A stretch of DNA of 64,000 bases. Origin: Anisakis pegreffii (Eukaryota > Nematoda > Chromadorea > Rhabditida > Anisakidae). The notes under the pieces were generated by a model. The model searched no databases. It saw only the letters and a list, made by a program, of their open reading frames with translations, and was not told the DNA's origin. The stretch spans positions 62,001 to 126,000 of the forward strand of contig JAPYMA010000772.1 in the NCBI GenBank assembly GCA_035041965.1, read 5' to 3'. Each line of letters opens with the position of its first letter. Positions within the stretch are counted from its first letter, which is position 1. The translations under genes and the position numbers were made by a program. Below, piece after piece: positions 35,401-48,159 of this stretch.

Positions 35401-38400
35401 AAGTCAACAACATCTCAATGGATGAATGAGTTCACAATTTCTGAATCAAGGTTTTGATGTATATATAAAAGATTTTCTGCATGTACTGCCAGAAACAGTG
35501 AATAGATAGAATCTATTTGGTCTAATGGTCTAACGGTCTAATGATGAATAAAATCATTGGCTGAAAAAATGCATCGGAAATTATGTAAGTCGCAATTGAC
35601 TGCTAAGGCATCATCATTAGTGATATTAAAGAAGTGTGACAACCATACGAGAACAGACAAGTGTATAGCTAATTTAAATTCGAATGGACTGAGTATAAAA
35701 CAACAAAACAAGATAATGAGGAATTCCAATATCAATTAATGGATACATTTTTGTGTGCACAACAAGTAGTGAACATGAAGATATTTTCCACTCGATGATG
35801 TGGAAAATACTGTGAATGAAGTAAATTCTGATAAGGATGAAACGGTTTTGTTCTAGGTATCGATAATAATAATCACAATAATAAGTGTGGATTCGCAAGG
35901 GATTCTGTTGAATAAATGAACGTAAACGAAACGAATAATTATCGTTTCATTAGAATGGATGGCTGATAATGAACTGGAGCAGTCAAACTCCAAATCCATA
36001 AACCCTTTCGCATCAGCTGATTATAATAATCCGTCACCATTACATCCAACCTGTCATCTGTCATTCTTCTCATATGCTCTCCAATAATAATGATCATTAT
36101 TCTATTAAAACAATCCTAACTGTTTTGAAAAAAACCTCATTTTCTCACTGAATTCTCCCCAATACCGTATCATAATTTACACAGACTTGCTAGCATGCAC
36201 ACCGCCTTAACAGATAACATAATGAGTTTTTCCCAATCATGAATGATTGTTACCCTATGTTTAGTATAATGACAAACTTCTGGCCGTTTCTGTTTATTGG
36301 ATGTGATAGTGTTTTCTGCTTTTTGCTTCAGTTATCAAAGCACAACACTTTGCGGGGTATCAGTTCGAGTAAAAAGTGCATTCAATTAGTAGTTCACATC
36401 ACCAAAAACCCTAGGATGTAACCATCGTAAAGAAGAATGTTTATGAATGTTTAGAAGAGAATGTTTAGAGAATGCATGACAAGTGAAAAGGAGAAGCGAA
36501 TTCCTTCCCAAAAAAAGGTTTCAAAGAGGTCAGTTCCTGTGGATGAATAAAAATAAAGTTTTCAATCGAAAAATTCGATGGAAGCTAAAGATTGGAAGCC
36601 AAAAAGTGTGGTAAAAGATCAAGGAACTCTTTCCGCATGGCGCTGCCTCGATGATCAGCAACATTTCAAGTTATGGGGATGATCGACAAACTGTTTTAAG
36701 AAATGTTTGCATGTTTGACAGTACTTCGACGGAATGCTGAATATGTGAATGCTTAAAAATAACCTGCTATCAATTGCTCAGCAAAACGGTTTAATTTGCT
36801 ACTGATGTACGATCGCAGAATGCTTGTTATATGTTTGGATTCAATACGGATTGGTGAGTGTTCAATAACTTTTTTTAGCGTTGAAGTTGTGAAAGATGGT
36901 AGCCATGTGGTGCATTTTGAAAAGAAAGGCAAAACAATAAAAACAATTTTTCCTCTCAAATAGCTCACCTAATGCCCAAAATTATTTGTTTCAAGGTGGC
37001 TGAATGAATTTCCAGAACTATTAATTTTCTATTCATCCGTTTCAAATTTTGATCATAATATCGCATTTCATAAGAATGGCTTTCTGGCATGCGAAGATGC
37101 AAAAAATGCAGAACTGTATGCAAAAGTTGTTTGAATTGTGACAGGACATCGATTATAATGCCTTAGCGAAAAGCAACTAAACATTTATTTACTACGCTGT
37201 ATCTTATTCATGCTCTAGTGATTTTATTTCATGTGAATATTTTATAAAAGCGTTTGTTTACGAAACACCACACATTAATTAGCAAGTTGCTATTCGTTAT
37301 ATTTGCTTAGCATTTGATTATCGCTTCTCATTCGTTACGTAACCAAGCTTCCAAAATTTTATTAAAAAAACAATAATACTGCTTAAAGATGAAGTGAACA
37401 GGCAAAATGCTCAGCTATGGAGTCACGGAGACAAATTTCTTATTACCTAGTGACGTGATGAAAAATTAGCGTATCGTGGGATGAAGATGAAAAATTCATA
37501 GCAAAACATCTCTATTGATGGTTTGAAATTTCAAGTGTCAATTCACATTAAACGGCTGCCTGAAAATTGGATTAATGTGAGATATTTGTGTTAGAAATTC
37601 GAAAAGAATTTAAACGACGATTAAGTGAGACAAATGACATAAATTGTCTCGACAAACCATTTTTCATGCATAGGCAGCGAGCCTTTTGATTGAAGAATTT
37701 CGAGGGAAGTGTGCCGAACAGATGAAAGAAGTGAAAGGCTGCCAGACAAGTATGGATTAATGGATGATCAACAATGAATGAAAATATAAAAAATCATAAG
37801 CATGAAAAAAAGGAGTCAGTTCTAGTGAAGACCATGTGAGTCCGATGTTGGACCAATGATCAAACTGAAGCAATTATTAACAAGTGTTGCGTTGCTAATG
37901 TGACATTGTGGGCGACGTGAATCGCAAATGCGTTTATGAGTAATCAAATTCCTTGACGAGTATTGCGCAATGCTAATCCACCTCACTTCACAAATTGGTG
38001 AATGCGTTAGCCATTAAGCAACTCAATTTGATTAGGCACAGAGAGATTTTTGCTCGTAATAGTAACGTGATCCGGAGAAGCCTCTCCAGAAGTATGGCAA
38101 GAAAATCAAATGTGTATGATCATCATCAACAAAGACCTGTGTTTCAGTAGCAGCGATGGGAAATTCGCAAACACACAATGAGAATGCAAGTGAAAATTCT
38201 GCTCAGGTCATGTTTATGAGCATGAATGGCGAGGAGTAGATCAACAATCTCAAAAACTTCTTCTACGCCCGCTAGTGAAGAGCAAGCAATAAGCTGTTCG
38301 TTGAACCTCCTGGCACAACTCCTCAAATGAAAAGCATGGTGAATTGAATTTGCTGGACCATACCATATTTGAGGCTATTCGCTTATAAAAACGAAAGTTG

Positions 38401-41400
38401 AATAAATAATGTGCAATGCAATCGCGTATTGCTGTAAAAAGATACTCAAATTCGTGTGTTCTCTGCAGTCAGTAATCGAAGACTATTTGTCGGTGTGTTA
38501 TGATAGAGATATTCATGTGAAACACTTTTGAACCAAATAACCTGCATATATGCATGAATATACATAAATATCACGCAATGAATGTATCCAGTTTCATTTC
38601 AAGTTCGTTACTTAATACATCACGCATTCTTATTCGGCAGTACGCTTGATTTTACCTTGGTTCAACTTTATATTACCAACGAATATTTTATGGATGTCAC
38701 ATTTTGTTGCTTTCATTGAGCACTTTATAAAAATGCAAATATAAATTGCTCACCATTAATATTTTGCGCATTGCTATGAGAATGAATTGATGGGAGAGTT
38801 ATGGTGTGAGAATAGACTCATATTAAAAAGTGTCTATTTAATATCGCATTGAAACCATCAATAAGAAAAAGACCGAAGTAGATTGATCGCGTGTGTTTGC
38901 CAAAATTCCATGTTATTATTCCATTCTCTTAATAACGTCTCTTGCTGAAGTTCCGTGCACAGTTTGCACTCCTCCGATATTCACATATGAATTATGATGC
39001 GAAATGTTTCTTGAGAGTCCGTAACAACGGTCCCATAAAATGAAGGATTCAAATGTGAAAATGTAATTATGACCTTACAGATTGGTAGAAATTAGCGAAG
39101 CCGATTGAAGCCTCGTCATGAATTCAACAGCCAGCTCAACGAAACTGTTTGAAAATAATGTCCAAGTTCTTTGGAGCATCATCTAGGAAATGATATCATT
39201 ATCTCTGCTTTGAATCAATCAGCTGCAATTGACCAGTGAACATTAAATGTCGTAATTGATGACCTCAGAAAAACGATAATACTGATCAAAAGGAAAGTAT
39301 TAAACCAAATTCGAGATAAGATGGCGAGGAAGGATAAGAAATTTTCGAATGGTTTTGCTTGATGAAGTGGGGTAAGTGGGAACTGAACGCATTGTTAACG
39401 TTTTGGCAGCAAGACGAACGATGCATTTATAGCACTCTCCATGAACATGCCACTTTGAGAAATGGAACAACTTTCAGAAAGTTGCAGCGATTCGTGCTCT
39501 GCTCATTCTTCTTCTTCTTTCAGAACGTGAGATATTCAGCAAGAAGAATCATTGGTTAGTTTGGAGAATTGGTTCGCACTTGATGGTTAAAATTGAATTT
39601 GTTAGTAAAAATAAGTATTACATGAATGAATCAAACAATGAATCAAAGCAAAGTCGCGTGACTTGGTTTAATTATTCAATCGTTGATTGTTTTCATCAAC
39701 ATTATCGCAAAACGGATCCAACGAACGATGACATTTTCATTCGTTACAATCACATAACCACTCCAACGAAATTTGTTTCGCTGCAGCATAAGCAACAAAC
39801 TTGGGGATGTATTCATGGAATAATATTGAGTGAAGCGCACTTCAAAAAGTTCCTTCGTTTCAAAGAAACTAAAAGTAAACACTAAAGAATGATCACAACG
39901 GGTTCTATTGAATACAGTTAGAACCCACTATTACACTCTTACAATAACCTTCTCAGACATAATGTTTCCATAAGTTCATGATGGGAACGGAAGTTCATTT
40001 TTGTACTGACAATCCCACATAATCGGTTAACAAAATCTCAGACGACTCGAATATAAGCATGTATCACATGGAATATTCAATTGTGAATTGAAAATTGCTT
40101 GGAAAACTAATCATTCTCAGGATCGCCCAGTTTCTTCAGCTCTGAATAATTGCTCAGCAAGCCACAGGTAACTATGAGTTCTCATTGGAACAATCTGTCG
40201 ACCAAGCATCGTCAAACAATCGCCAAATACGTGAATGCGCCGCATGAGTGAGACGACCAAAGGGCGTAATTAGCTTATGCGATCTAATAATACGAACGTT
40301 GTGAATAAAAGCTTTTGCTCACAGATGACACGCCCATGTTTAAGGAACTAACTAATCATTTCTCGACATCGACATATACACATACACACAAACCTATTTC
40401 GGATTGAACACAGCCAAGGGGTCTCTTTCATTGTAGCAATCGAAAATTTTTCATATCATAATCAAAAGATTGACTTAATCATTTCATTGATCAATCTGCA
40501 ATCAGTTATCAATTCATCGAATTCACCGACTGAATTATTGACGTGATGTTCAAATAAACGCTATTTGCCGTAATGTATTGCAACATTTCAGTTGCTCAAG
40601 TACAACTGTGAACATTGAGCTGTTTTCGGTGCCAAAAATAGTGGCTCTCGTCGTGAATTCTGATGGAACAAAACTGACTTTATGTCAAATTCCTCATAAG
40701 ATAAGTTTGGCACAAAAATTGATAAAATCTTGTCTTGATCAGTGCATAGTACTTTCACGATCGAAATGATACGATGAGAATACAAGGAACTGATTTTTTT
40801 ACAAGTAGCACAGTGATGATGTGGAATGCATGAATGTTATCTCAATATTTTATCAAAATATTCTTCCAAGTTGAATAGCTACAAGGAAGCTGAAAGGTGC
40901 ATGAAGTTGCTCAAAACTCCAACTTTACTGAGCAACTCACTTCGGTGAAACTCATTCGGGAATTCGGACAGAGCTGATGAAGCAGTTGTGATTCGGAACA
41001 AAATCAATACGGGACGCGAACATTTCAATAAATTTTCCGAGATGAGAAACCTCGTTGATAGAACATTCAAGCACCGATTGGTCACGAAGGTGACATCCAA
41101 ACAATCAACGAGAGCTGCATCAGACGAACCAAATTGCAAGGCAGTTGGTGTGCCACCTCACACTTCTCGTAGTTTCTGTGACAATGCAACGATAAAAGAC
41201 ATATCACAAGCTACTCCTCAAATGTATTTCTCATTTTGTGCTCATTAAACCGTTTCGATTTTTGCTTATTCCGTTCTCGTCAGCGATCACTTCAGTGATC
41301 CTTTATGAAATTCTTAATGATTCGACGTGCTTAGTTATGCATCACTAACCGAAGTTGTTCTAAGCCGTAGTCGAAATCTTTTGATCATCATTTAAAATCG

Positions 41401-44400
41401 TAATTAATTAACGGTTAGCTTTATTGCTATATTCTAACAAACAGTGAAAAAATATGACCTGATATCAAAGTTATAATATAATCCCGTAAGGAAGAATCAT
41501 GAATTGAGTAATTACTACTGCAGTCTATTTAACCGTTTACTGGTGCTTTGCTTCACTCGATTAGTGGTCGCTCCTTGAAGCATGACTGCTGAATCTTTTG
41601 AGGTACTTGAGGTACATCTACTGAGTACTGCTCCAATTGGATGTTTCAGTATCTGCAAAAATCTTAAAATTTTCGGTAATATATGCGTAAAACTGTAAAG
41701 TATTTTGCGATTGCTTGAATGAGAATTGTATTCAGAACGCTTCATTGTACCATCCATCATTAATTTGTTTTTTCAGTAATACTGATTGTCAGATAAAAAA
41801 TGTATGTGAGGAATGCCGTACTTCAAAGTGATATAGAGAGCGCTGTTCTGAGAAATATTAGAGAAGAAATTGCTAACACGAAGTGACAATTGAAGAATAT
41901 TTTCACACCGGTGATCATTTTTGAAAGAGTGTATTATTTGAAGGAATACCTGACTCTGCACAGGTTTCAACAAAATGCATTCGGAATTCATTCCGTTGCT
42001 CTTCTAATAAACAAATCAGCAGAATAATTCGTAATTTTGTTCGTCCGCTGAATGCGAAGTATATTTGAATTGTTCATTTGCTTGTTTTCAGTGCGCATTG
42101 TGTTTTCAATTTTCTTAACGTTCAGATGATTCTCAATTGATAGGAGGCAAGAAAAAGAAGTTTTAAAGGAAGAAAACGTTACATGGAACATTTCGTTTAA
42201 GAGCTGATGTAAACAATGAAATGTCTCATCACATTGTTCAAATAATTGCATTGCTTCAGATGCCGTTATTATTGTCGTGTCTCTATTGGTGCTATCGCTA
42301 ACTTAAACTCATTATTTAAGATCCAATTAGGTGAAGAATATGAAGAAGACGAATTAGTTCATAAATGATGCATCTTGTTTTGCTTCATGCTTTCAAAGGC
42401 ATCAATTTAACATGCTCCTCAAGCCTATTCAATGAAATAAATGCATTTGGTCAAACGAAAAGCCGATGTAGAGAGATACTCGGCCAATGCGGAATATACA
42501 GAAACTATCGAGCGAATTCGTAATTGATGGAATGTGGCAGGTTTGGACTGAAATCTGGGCAATGTATTAAGCTCGTTAAACCAGAGATAAATGGACAATT
42601 TGAAGTGAATGTAGAAGAAAATATGCGACTGTTCATGCAACCACAAAATTTCCAAAATCTGGAATGCTGACAAATATTTCTATTTCTTTCCAAGCAGACG
42701 ACTGCGCACATAATCCAGCAAGGAACACGACATAACGGAAGTACGGATATATGCTCAAAACAAACACCAGTGAGAAATTGGGAAAAATTCCCTTAGAATT
42801 CGTTCGTCAGAAAATGCTTACTGAAGATAAGCTCCATTCCATTCAATGGAAAACAAGGCCTCGATTGCGTCTTTTTGGTGACCTCAAAATGTTTTCAATG
42901 AGTCTCAGACTATGAACAGCAAAGTAACTTGAGAAATTATGCTAGTGAATAGCGATACAACGAATCGGGATTGCAAATGAACGCAAGAGAAGAACGATTT
43001 TCCAATGATCGAACGCTGTGGATGTCACAGACGTAAACAATGTTTGATTAATTCAATGCACTTTTTCGATGAGCATATTCGAGACGTTAGTTCGTGTTCC
43101 GAGAGTTTTGAATGATACAAACATGTTGGAAAGGATCGAAAAATTAGATGTGAGAGGATGTTAATTGGAATGAATTGAATGCGTAAACAAAGCTCGATGA
43201 TAATGATGTTTGGGTGATTATTATGTATATGTTGCATTCGCGTGGTTCATTAATTAGCAGATGCCATCAAAGAGGATGTTTTATTTGATGACTTAACAAT
43301 AAGATGAATCTGCAGTAAACAACTAATATGATTGAGTTGCATAAAACGTGTGTTCAAGTCACGCAATGAGGGGAATTATTTAATGATGCTTCTTCATATT
43401 CTCAGCTTTGACAAACCATCTTCCAAACTTAATAAATCATTCGAACTTATGTGAATGTGAATGAATTCATATACTTTCGAGACAAGCAAATCCTCCAAAA
43501 ATGTGTCACTGTGGATCGATCATGCGTGAATGATTTATGAATGGCGCAGCAGTTTTTGGTCGAATCTCACATGTGTCGCATCGATTTAGTTTCATTCTCT
43601 GATTGCACTCAAATTCGGAATCGCATTTGATACGCACGCCGCTTCTCCATGAAATATGCTCGCGAATACTTTTTAAATTAATTTACAATTATTTTCTCTG
43701 TTTCTTTGAATGAATTTAGTGAAGTGGAGAGGAATTTACGGAACAAAACACTGAAAAACAGTGTCGAGAGCATATATCCAAGAAATGACATTTGCATGCA
43801 ATGAACCAAATGAATGCTGTAGAAGATATCTTCGCACTACGTTAACTGAATGAAGACCCTCTCTTGCGGGTGAAAGCTCATTGAGCGAATGTAGCTGAAA
43901 ATAAGATCAATATTAGCAATCTGCTTAGACAGGGCATATGAATTTCTGAGAACGCTCTATGTAGAATATTGCGAAATTTTTTGTTCCAAACAAACATTAT
44001 CTTCAATCAGTAGGAAAGGTTGGATTATTATCGCAGAATGTTTCAAATCACTACTTTTTTCCGGTTACAACGCAATATCGAGAGATGTTGGAAATAGATT
44101 TGTGAACTATCAGAAACAGGCGACTTTAGGGGTCTTTCTAGTTAACGCACGCTTCTAAAATCTGTTGAATAGAGGAGGAAATCCATACTAGACTGCGCGC
44201 ACACAAATTTTATTTAGACATGAAATTACGTTAACTTCGATATAATAAAGCATTAAATCCAACAGTTCGCCTGCAAATTCTTTGCACAAAATCTCATGCA
44301 ATGATCCTGTGGATGTAAGGAAATGGATATAACTATATATAAGAAAGTTTCAGGAGGACATAAAGAATTAGACACTAAACAATCTCCGGTCTATTAAACT

Positions 44401-46371
44401 GAGATTAAAAGTGAAACAATATGCGGTCTATCGAACTGATAGTGAGATAAAAAAATTGAGAGGTTGCGGTTACAAAACAGAAATGCAAATGATGCTTGTG
44501 ATTGCGCTGCTCTTTGTGAACTGATGAGGTATAATCGTTTGCAAATGATGCAGTTTTATACGTTGCGTATCGCTAATGAAATTATGATCGACTCGGTTAA
44601 ATGAATTCAGATGATTGAATGCAAAACGAATAACCACTAGAGACACGTCCTCAGGATTTATTTTGCTGATAATTAACAATTCTTCATGGAAATTGGACAG
44701 GTTTGGTTTCATGTGAGTATTTTAAGTTGCAAACGGAATAAGAAAAACTAGGGATGAAAGGCAAGATTCGAGTGGAATAATCGTTGTTTCATTTTCATGA
44801 TGTAATTTCAGCTGCTTTTCGATACTTCACAATAGCAATACTATATAAACTCACAACTTTATTAAAGAAAGAGATGAATTCAGAATTCGACGTAAATGTG
44901 AGTGTTACATGGTACAACCACGCCAATGGATCATAATTTGTGGCCGAGCGGAATAAACCTTTCACTGTCACCAGCATTCATGGTCTGAGAAGGTACATTT
45001 GTAAGGCCATGTGCGTCCATGATGCATGCTGCTATTTTCGAATATCTTTGCAATTATTTCTCTTGGATAGGATTTTATATGTGTTATAAAATTGTTGCTT
45101 TAGTTGATTGCAATGAAAATGTGGATACCGGAAATGAGCCTTATGTGCACTTTCTTCATTTCACTTGCCTGAATGTCGCTTGAGTTTGTTTACTCCACGA
45201 AACTCACGAAAACAACTCAACGATTTCGAACCTCTAAGAGCCAACCAATAAAATTTATATTAGATACAAAGAAACGAATTGTGAATTATAGTAATGAAAG
45301 TAACCATCTCGACGCTCTGAAGATTGCCTTAGAGCATCGAGTCTTACATTAGGAAAACATTCGTTGCACGCTACATCCATTGAGCTCAGCGTTCTCATTC
45401 AAAACTCATGAGAGTAACAATAGTCGATTTCGTTATCTGAGGGAGCTTTATCAAGTTACAATCGACCATCGTTGTATTAAAGTAAAATATTCGATTGTTT
45501 AAGCAATCCCTTCCAACATTGGATAGATCCAGTTCATTCTATGGTACAATCAGTAAATAAAAAAACCTAACATGATAAATAGTCAACAATAGACAAAGAT
45601 GTGAAAATGCATCAGATGATTCTGTAGATCGATCAAGAAATTGAAGGGAGCGTGGATATGTAGAAAGTTGAATAGAAGAATAAGGTTGCCATTAAGGTTG
45701 GCTGCATGACACGAAATGTAAAGATACCAATCAGACGGAAACTAATTCGTGAATGTTCATCAGTGACTTACAACGTACTAGCCACCTATCTTGCATAAAA
45801 GTTGTCACTCATTTCAAAGATAATTAAAATATGTAGCGCTCACTCGCACCACAAAAATCAATGCTTCAGCCACAGTATGCATCGAAAGGCTGTATCAGTT
45901 TTAGAAAATCAGTCCAACTCACATCGACCAATACCAACAAAAGTGAAACGAAACCAAACAAGAAGTTAAGACTCGGCTAAGAAGCCGAGAATAAATGATA
46001 CAAATGAAGGGTTTCAGAAGTGTGATCAGCAACAAATTCAAGATCGTGTTTTCTCCATCTGTGACACAAATGAGTTCAAAGGCACAAATGAACGCTATCT
46101 ACAATATGCACTCAAATGAGCGCCATTTTCAGATCCCAAGAGAGAGCAATTTCATCAACAAAAACGTTTTCTTCTGAACGAATACATACTATTATCGTCG
46201 TAAGTGATCAATGAGCCATATATTTTATTTTTTATTATTTGAAATCAGTCAAAATATCGTTTTTCAATCACTTCTGGTTTGCTATTTCCATGGGGATATA
46301 CACGCATCAACGTGCACACATTTTGTTTCATAAGCCAATTGCCATGTGAGTTTTCGAACATTTTTTCATTG
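32444..46371. other. Fourteen-kilobase gene-poor stretch
   Basis: No conserved protein motif, no convincing chain of exons and no structural RNA was found. A G-rich run lies at 32522-32545. The longest frames (39580-39885 plus, 40988-41248 plus with a similarly long antisense frame, 34768-34977 plus) are within what chance allows in AT-rich DNA and resemble nothing I know. Single small exons of a widely spread gene could be missed. Confidence 0.45.
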
Positions 46372-46435
46372 TTCTTCTTTGACCTCTGATTCATAAGCGA
46401 TTGGCATCGCTTATGAACCAGAGGTCAAAGAAGAA
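46372..46435. repeat. Near-perfect hairpin, 30-bp stem, 4-nt loop
   Basis: Arm 46372-46401 and arm 46406-46435 are reverse complements with a single mismatch (A against G in the middle), separated by TGGC. The stem begins TTCTTCTTTGACCTCTG. The near identity of the arms implies recent origin or active maintenance. It lies about 90 bp before the dispersed repeat at 46525. Confidence 0.93.
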
Positions 46436-46524
46436 AACTGATACGCATATAAATGATAATGATTGCGAACAGCCTGTAACTTGAGGATTTCAGTTGCGGA
46501 ATTATCAGCTGAAAGATTCTTTCA

Positions 46525-46745
46525 GGTAGCCACCGACCTGACACGCTATCGGTGTGAGCACTAAGAAGGCATTTTGGGCATAAGTCGGTTTCAACAATGG
46601 TCATCGAAGTTCGGTCTGTCAAAGCCACCAATTGGTCGATCATTTTCGGTTTTGGTCGATGCCCACTGAAATTCCGAACCACTGAAAATCGGTTTCATTT
46701 GGTTTCGGACGCAGGCACCGAAATGCCTACCAACCCAACTCCAGT
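46525..46745. repeat. Dispersed repeat ending CCAACCCAACT, copy 2
   Basis: Words such as GCCACCGAC, GGTTTCAACAATGGTCATCGAAGT, GGTCGAT and CACTGAAA recur from the copy at 12945-13235, and both end in CCAACCCAACT. The 141-codon plus-strand frame 46597-47022 starts in this repeat and is therefore not taken as a gene. Confidence 0.6.
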
Positions 46746-47688
46746 AGGATTTTCACAAGGGACGCACACATCACCACCCAACGTTAATTTTCAAGCGTTC
46801 CTATCCGTCCTGCGAAAAATGCTCTCTGTCAATTTTTTGCCTTCGTCCGTATACAATGGGCACAGATATTTAAAGATCGCATTCCTTCATAATGCAGTGC
46901 CTTACCAAACATTTCTGTCTATAATCATGGTGGTAATCATAAAGTACCGATTTGTACTTACACCAACCGAATTAACTTGGAATGACTATTGGATGTTCAG
47001 ATTGAAACATTTCATATATTGATGATTTTAACATGCCACATATAAATTTTTTAATTGATGATTTTAACGTTGAGTTCGTTTTGAGTGAACAGAATGAGAC
47101 AATATTACGGCTTCTACAGGATTCAACGATGGAAATAAGTGCAAATTAGGCAGCATCAGGTAGTGATGATGTTGCATAAATAATGGTAAACGAATTGAAT
47201 GGAACTCTCCTCGCTGAATTGAACCGAAATCCAGTTTTCGATCAATGCACAACACTCTATCCATGTACATCTTAATTCGGCCACGTCGATAAGGTACTTA
47301 TTAAAGTTGGTGATTTATTTTGTAATAATGTTTGAATTTAGCTGACTTCTGCAATTCCATATTCTTATTTGAGTTCACAAAACAAATGCTATAAGCGGCA
47401 ATAAGTTGATTCAACTGAAATGCGCAATTGAAATTCAATATTGAATTACTCGCTTCTAAATGGATTATAATTCTGGTGAAATCACTGATCCTTTGACCCG
47501 ACATCATCGGCAAAAAGAATCGTAAGATTAGTATTTTTGTTATCTATACACCTTGTTCAACTGCTTAAGTATAAACTGTTCTTCTGTTAACACAAACTTA
47601 ATTTATGCATCCATCTTATGACTTCATTCTTTGTGATCACTTCAGTTCATCTAGAATTGAATGAAAAACTTTGTCATTGCCCAATGCT

Positions 47689-47740
47689 AAAGTCATAAAA
47701 TTCCAGATGCATTTTAACGCATCTGGAATTTTATGACTTT
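47689..47740. repeat. Perfect hairpin, 22-bp stem, 8-nt loop
   Basis: Arm 47689-47710 (AAAGTCATAAAATTCCAGAT then GC) and arm 47719-47740 are exact reverse complements around the loop ATTTTAAC. It lies outside any gene. Confidence 0.95.
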
Positions 47741-48159
47741 GTGTCGCATGTCTTAGAAAATTGTGGGGCCAACAGGACTTGTAAACGAAGTTAAATAAGT
47801 CCTGGATCTTATTTTAACAAAGGCAAACGATCTCTGAAGGGCATAAGAAAGCTTAGCTTCAGTTTTAACGTCCATACAGTTTGATGTTCCACAACAAACT
47901 ACTAAGTTTTACCACTATTTTCGTTGAGCAGATTCCAAGGAGATGAAGTGATTTTTGTACAGCTGGACTGAAATTCCGCACCAAAAAGATTCATCGATAT
48001 AAAGAGCCATATCAATATCTTAGAAGAATTCTATAGTCAGTGATAAGAGAAATGATAATCATTAAAAACATATCAGACGCATTCGGTATTTATCAAGTAT
48101 GCACAGAACATTGCAAAAAGAAAACCAGTAGGCGGAAATCTGAAGTCACATCACTCACT

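Noticed and set aside
46597..47022. A 141-codon plus-strand frame
   Set aside because: Its first third is a dispersed repeat and the rest shows no motif or splice context.
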